A stretch of 64,000 bases of DNA from Rotaria macrura (taxonomy: Eukaryota; Rotifera; Eurotatoria; Philodinida; Philodinidae): contig OENT01000224.1 of assembly GCA_900239685.1 (NCBI GenBank), positions 1 through 64,000 on the forward strand. Reading direction: 5' to 3'. Position 1 is the stretch's first letter. The number at the start of each line of letters is the position of its first letter. Positions 60,618 to 64,000 of this stretch are shown here, in pieces. The notes beneath the pieces are model-generated. The model was not told the DNA's origin. It worked only from the letters and a program-made list of their open reading frames with translations, and searched no databases. The position numbers and the translations under genes are program-made.

Positions 60618-63600
60618 TTTTATTTGTTTTTCTCCTTTTATCGAATGTAATTTTTAATCATATTGCAAATGAAACTAATACAAATGAATAACACCGGATT
60701 GATAAATAAACGAGATACTTTCTTATTCTTTATAGTAATGGAATGATATTATGTAGTTCGTTTGCTCTTAATAATCAGAGAAAAATAAAATGTTTATCAT
60801 CTGAAAATAGATGAAAAAGTGAAGGTATGCTTCTTCTTCATTACAAAACTGAATATCATAAAACAAATAATAATAATAATAACAAGCATTTTTAACCAGT
60901 TCGGAGAAGTAAACATCAAAACACATCATGTTAGATTTTTTTGACATGTCTAGATGGCGGCAAATGACGATGTATGGCAAAAGATTTTTTTTTCTTCTTC
61001 TCTGATTCTACTTTCAATCTCAACAAAACGAAAAGAAATACTTAAAAAAACGCATAAACTGATGTCAAGTAGAAACGTAAAGCACATCGATAAGTTCTTT
61101 TTAAATGTTTCGTTTTATTTTTCATAATATCTAAAAATAAAAAAGAACATTACTTATTTCTTCGTTTGGACTTCATTTCACTGAATAATTTTCAAGAGAA
61201 AAAGAGAACTTAGTCAACAATAGATTTTATTTCTGTGCTGAATATTTGACACGATGACGTTTTACTCATTCTTCTTTGTGTTTTTAGTTTTATCTGAAAA
61301 ATTCATTGAAAATAAAAATGTTCTCGATGAATGAATCTTGAATCGATATTTAGTTTAATCCAGACCTAATCATTTAGTCAATCCTAACCATAAGCAGCTT
61401 ACTTTATAATGTTAAAAAGGAAAGTTTGATCTTAAGCATAAACAAAATCGTCAAATGTAAAAATGCAAATAGAAATTTTCTATTCTGTCTTTTTATACAT
61501 CACAATGTTTGGAATATAAACCATTTCAACTTCAACATGAGCTAAAACTACTATTTTTCGGCCGGAAATCAAATGGAAACATTAATTATAGAATCCCTCG
61601 GGCCTTTTTCTTGTGTGAAATAAAATACCTTTATCGACTAATGAACATAATATCAACTTAATTATATTCATATACAATGTTAAATTTAAAAAGAAATTTT
61701 TTCCTTTCATTATAAATGAAAAATAAAAGTTTGCTCGATAGACATTGTTTTTATTTTCTTTTTAATATTCAAGAAATTCTATTTTTTAATATGTGATGAA
61801 ACTCACTTCTCGTTCCCTTGAAAATGAGTAATAGAAGCACACGTTCACTGATTAAATGAATCATATGCATACACGAGCACCGTTTCACTAACAAGAGATA
61901 GAATATTAAAATAAATAAATAAATATATATATACATAAAAGAATATCTTCAAATATTTTATATCAACGTTATCAAATGAAACAAAAAAAAAACGTACGCA
62001 CAAACATTTGATAATCAACAAAGAATACGAACCATCTCATACATTGTACTAAAGTCAACAAAATATTGACAAAATAAAACAAAAATGATTCGTTCTTCTT
62101 TTCTTTTTCTATTCGTTCGAATTCAATACAAGAGCTCGTTACATTCTATTGTATCTATAAAATAAAATCTTATTTACTTACGAAACAAGATCCTCGTTTA
62201 TTAAATGTTAGTCAACCATTTCAACTTATCTAGTTAAATCATTCAATATGTTTCGTTTATTAAAAGAAACAGATAATAGATAGTACGTGACTTGAGTACT
62301 GCCGTACGAAACAAGATACGACTAGTTTTATCTTAATGCGAACGATACAATTAAAGAATTTTTATTCTATTCATGAACACGGTAAGATCATTTTTACCAA
62401 CTACAAAACATTTATTGTATCTTTATACATATAGTCATCGTCATCAGACAGTCTCTCGTCTATGATTTTGTGGAAATATACAACAACTAATCATGTAACG
62501 TGCAGGCAAATAAAAAAAAAGAGATAATTCTTTTTTTTTACTATCTAATAAATCGAAAAAGGTCTTACCTCGATTTTCTTCACATGTCTTATTATATCAA
62601 CTATTCATGGTTATATGAGACACGTCAGTCTCGTTTACCATTAATAGGCACTGTGCACATTTCATTCATTCATTCAATCGTTTCATCTCATCTCGGTAGT
62701 GGCGAAGGCACGACAGGCATCCATCTCTTCTCTCTCTCTCCCTCTCTCTCTTTTCTCGTCTCCTTTTCTCTATAGACATTCTATTCGATTCCCTTTGCGT
62801 AAATGCAAAAGAGGGAAAAGAAAAAGAAGAAGAAAAAAAAGGGAGGTGAATACAACACTCTCATTCATTCTTTGAATGTGCCAGAAACTATTGATCATTA
62901 AGCAGTTATTTCTCTCATCATCGATCTAATGGACAGTGTACATATTTACTTCATCGACAGTGTCAGCAAACTCGACGAGCTGATCATATACAAAGAGCAG
63001 ATGAAAATGCAACTTGGATATCATCCAACATAGTAAAAAGATAGATTTTGCTTTCGTTTAATTAGAAAAAGTGGAAAAAAAGTTTCATAAAAGAAAACGA
63101 ATGTTCGTTAGTGTCCTGCATCTAAATGGCTACTGAATCGATAAGAAGAGAAGAAGAAAGAGACATAGCTCATGACACATAACCCACAACAAAGACATAC
63201 ATTCTATGAATTTCATATAATCGTCAATGAATTTTCTATACATTTTGAAAATGCACAGAGACATGTGCATTATGAATGAGAGAATAAAACAGAGAACGGG
63301 GTGCCGGAACAAGAATATCACTAACGACATGAAGAGATGCTTTGGCATACATATAACAAAAAAAAACTCATTCCCACTTATTGATGATAGAAAATGTGAT
63401 GGAAGGAAAAAAAGTTTGATTTCCGCAATTAGAACTATCGATTCACATTGATTTTTATCTTATTCAGGAAAATAAACAACTTATTTCTACTTAATATAAA
63501 AACGCCCTTTTCCCTATACATTACTAATGAATGCTTTCCATACAATAAATAACTAAGCTTAGAGTTTCATTAATTATAAAGTTCTTCTCAGATCGAATCA

Positions 63601-64000
63601 TTCGATTTCTATTTTTCTTCTAATACTTTAATCAATCCCAAGAACAATCATACATAAATATGTTACGATATTAATCTTATTATTTCCATATTCTAGTTAT
63701 ATGCATAAATATATATTATAGCTATTCAATGGAATGCTGTACTTACGAGATTTCACGGAGAGCAAAATCTACAAGTATTAAATCAATGATTAGTAAATAA
63801 GAATAAAAGCGGTTGCTTTCTCTGTTCGCTCCTAGAAATAAATTTTTCCTGTTGACCAATTGTTATAGAGAAGAGGCTGGTTAAGAAAATAAGGCTTATT
63901 TCTATTATGTCGATGGTACTTCACGTTGAAAAATAGTCATCATTGAACAAACTACATTGTCAAGTATCAATATAAATAGAGAATATATCTTAGGGAAAAG
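60618..64000. other. Upstream region of Capicua, no gene recognised
   Basis: About 3.4 kb 5' of the leftward Capicua gene. It is AT-rich, with a polypyrimidine (CT)n tract at 62724-62752 followed by a purine-rich stretch near 62810-62845. These may mark promoter or 5'UTR sequence on the minus strand. No coding exon could be supported; a far-upstream non-coding first exon is possible. Confidence 0.45.
62724..62752. repeat. (CT)n polypyrimidine tract
   Basis: About 29 bp of nearly pure CT dinucleotides on the + strand, GA on the transcribed side of Capicua. GA-rich tracts are often promoter-associated in animals. Confidence 0.8.

Noticed and set aside
1..64000. CRISPR arrays, bacterial operons, ribosome binding sites
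   Set aside because: The sequence is eukaryotic; no spaced direct repeats or bacterial gene structure were seen.

Overview
This window is AT-rich animal nuclear DNA. Genes are split by short GT-AG introns (mostly 48-90 bp), intergenic stretches are long, AATAAA polyadenylation signals recur, and there is no bacterial gene organisation. Three things point to a bdelloid rotifer, probably a Rotaria-like genome: (i) a decayed receptor combining LDL-receptor class A modules, EGF modules and seven membrane helices, of a type I associate with large bdelloid families; (ii) several secreted or cytosolic hydrolases that look bacterial or fungal; (iii) an interstitial tract of TGTGGG-type repeats, the telomeric unit reported for bdelloids. 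The assignment is inference, since no marker gene settles it.

Layout. 1-3.1 kb: no gene seen. 3.2-4.9 kb: a five-exon cyclin G/I-type gene (+). 8.9-9.1 kb: a weak broken-exon candidate. 9.5-10.7 kb: an intronless zinc-free medium-chain reductase with an internal hydrophobic helix (+). 13.0-19.9 kb: a large LDLa/EGF/7TM receptor pseudogene (+) with stops, frameshifts and a TA-flanked inverted-repeat transposable element that contains a 382-base assembly gap. 20.5-20.8 and 45.5-45.8 kb: two copies of a dispersed repeat with a conserved minus-strand reading frame. 22.3-22.5 kb: degenerate TGTGGG tract. 23.1-23.5 kb: a small secreted Trp/Arg-rich, Thr/Ser-rich protein. 27.2-27.6 kb: a decayed minus-strand reading frame. 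27.9-28.5 kb: a secreted single-FAS1-domain protein (-). 31.8-32.3 kb: a secreted LURP-one/tubby-like protein (+). 37.06-37.68 kb: GTF2H5 (TFIIH p8) and SNRNP25 (U11/U12 25K), 2 nt apart on the + strand. 39.2-39.9 kb: an isochorismatase-like cysteine hydrolase. 40.6-42.3 kb: a secreted M28 aminopeptidase with a PA domain. 46.7-47.5 kb: a two-exon HAD-like phosphatase. 49.1-50.7 kb: a doubtful small secreted protein next to a fold-back MITE-like element. 53.5-60.6 kb: Capicua (-), reconstructed as nine exons and 797 residues. 60.6-64 kb: its upstream region, no gene seen.

How they fit together. The ends of the window hold conserved regulators (cyclin G/I-type, Capicua). GTF2H5 and SNRNP25 are small core nuclear factors packed as an apparent dicistron, which suggests polycistronic transcription with spliced-leader trans-splicing, known in rotifers. 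Between 27.8 and 47.5 kb lie four hydrolase or adhesion-domain genes with bacterial or fungal character, three of them carrying short introns. The receptor pseudogene, the inverted-repeat element, fold-back repeats and telomere-like tracts mark the interior as a decaying accessory region.
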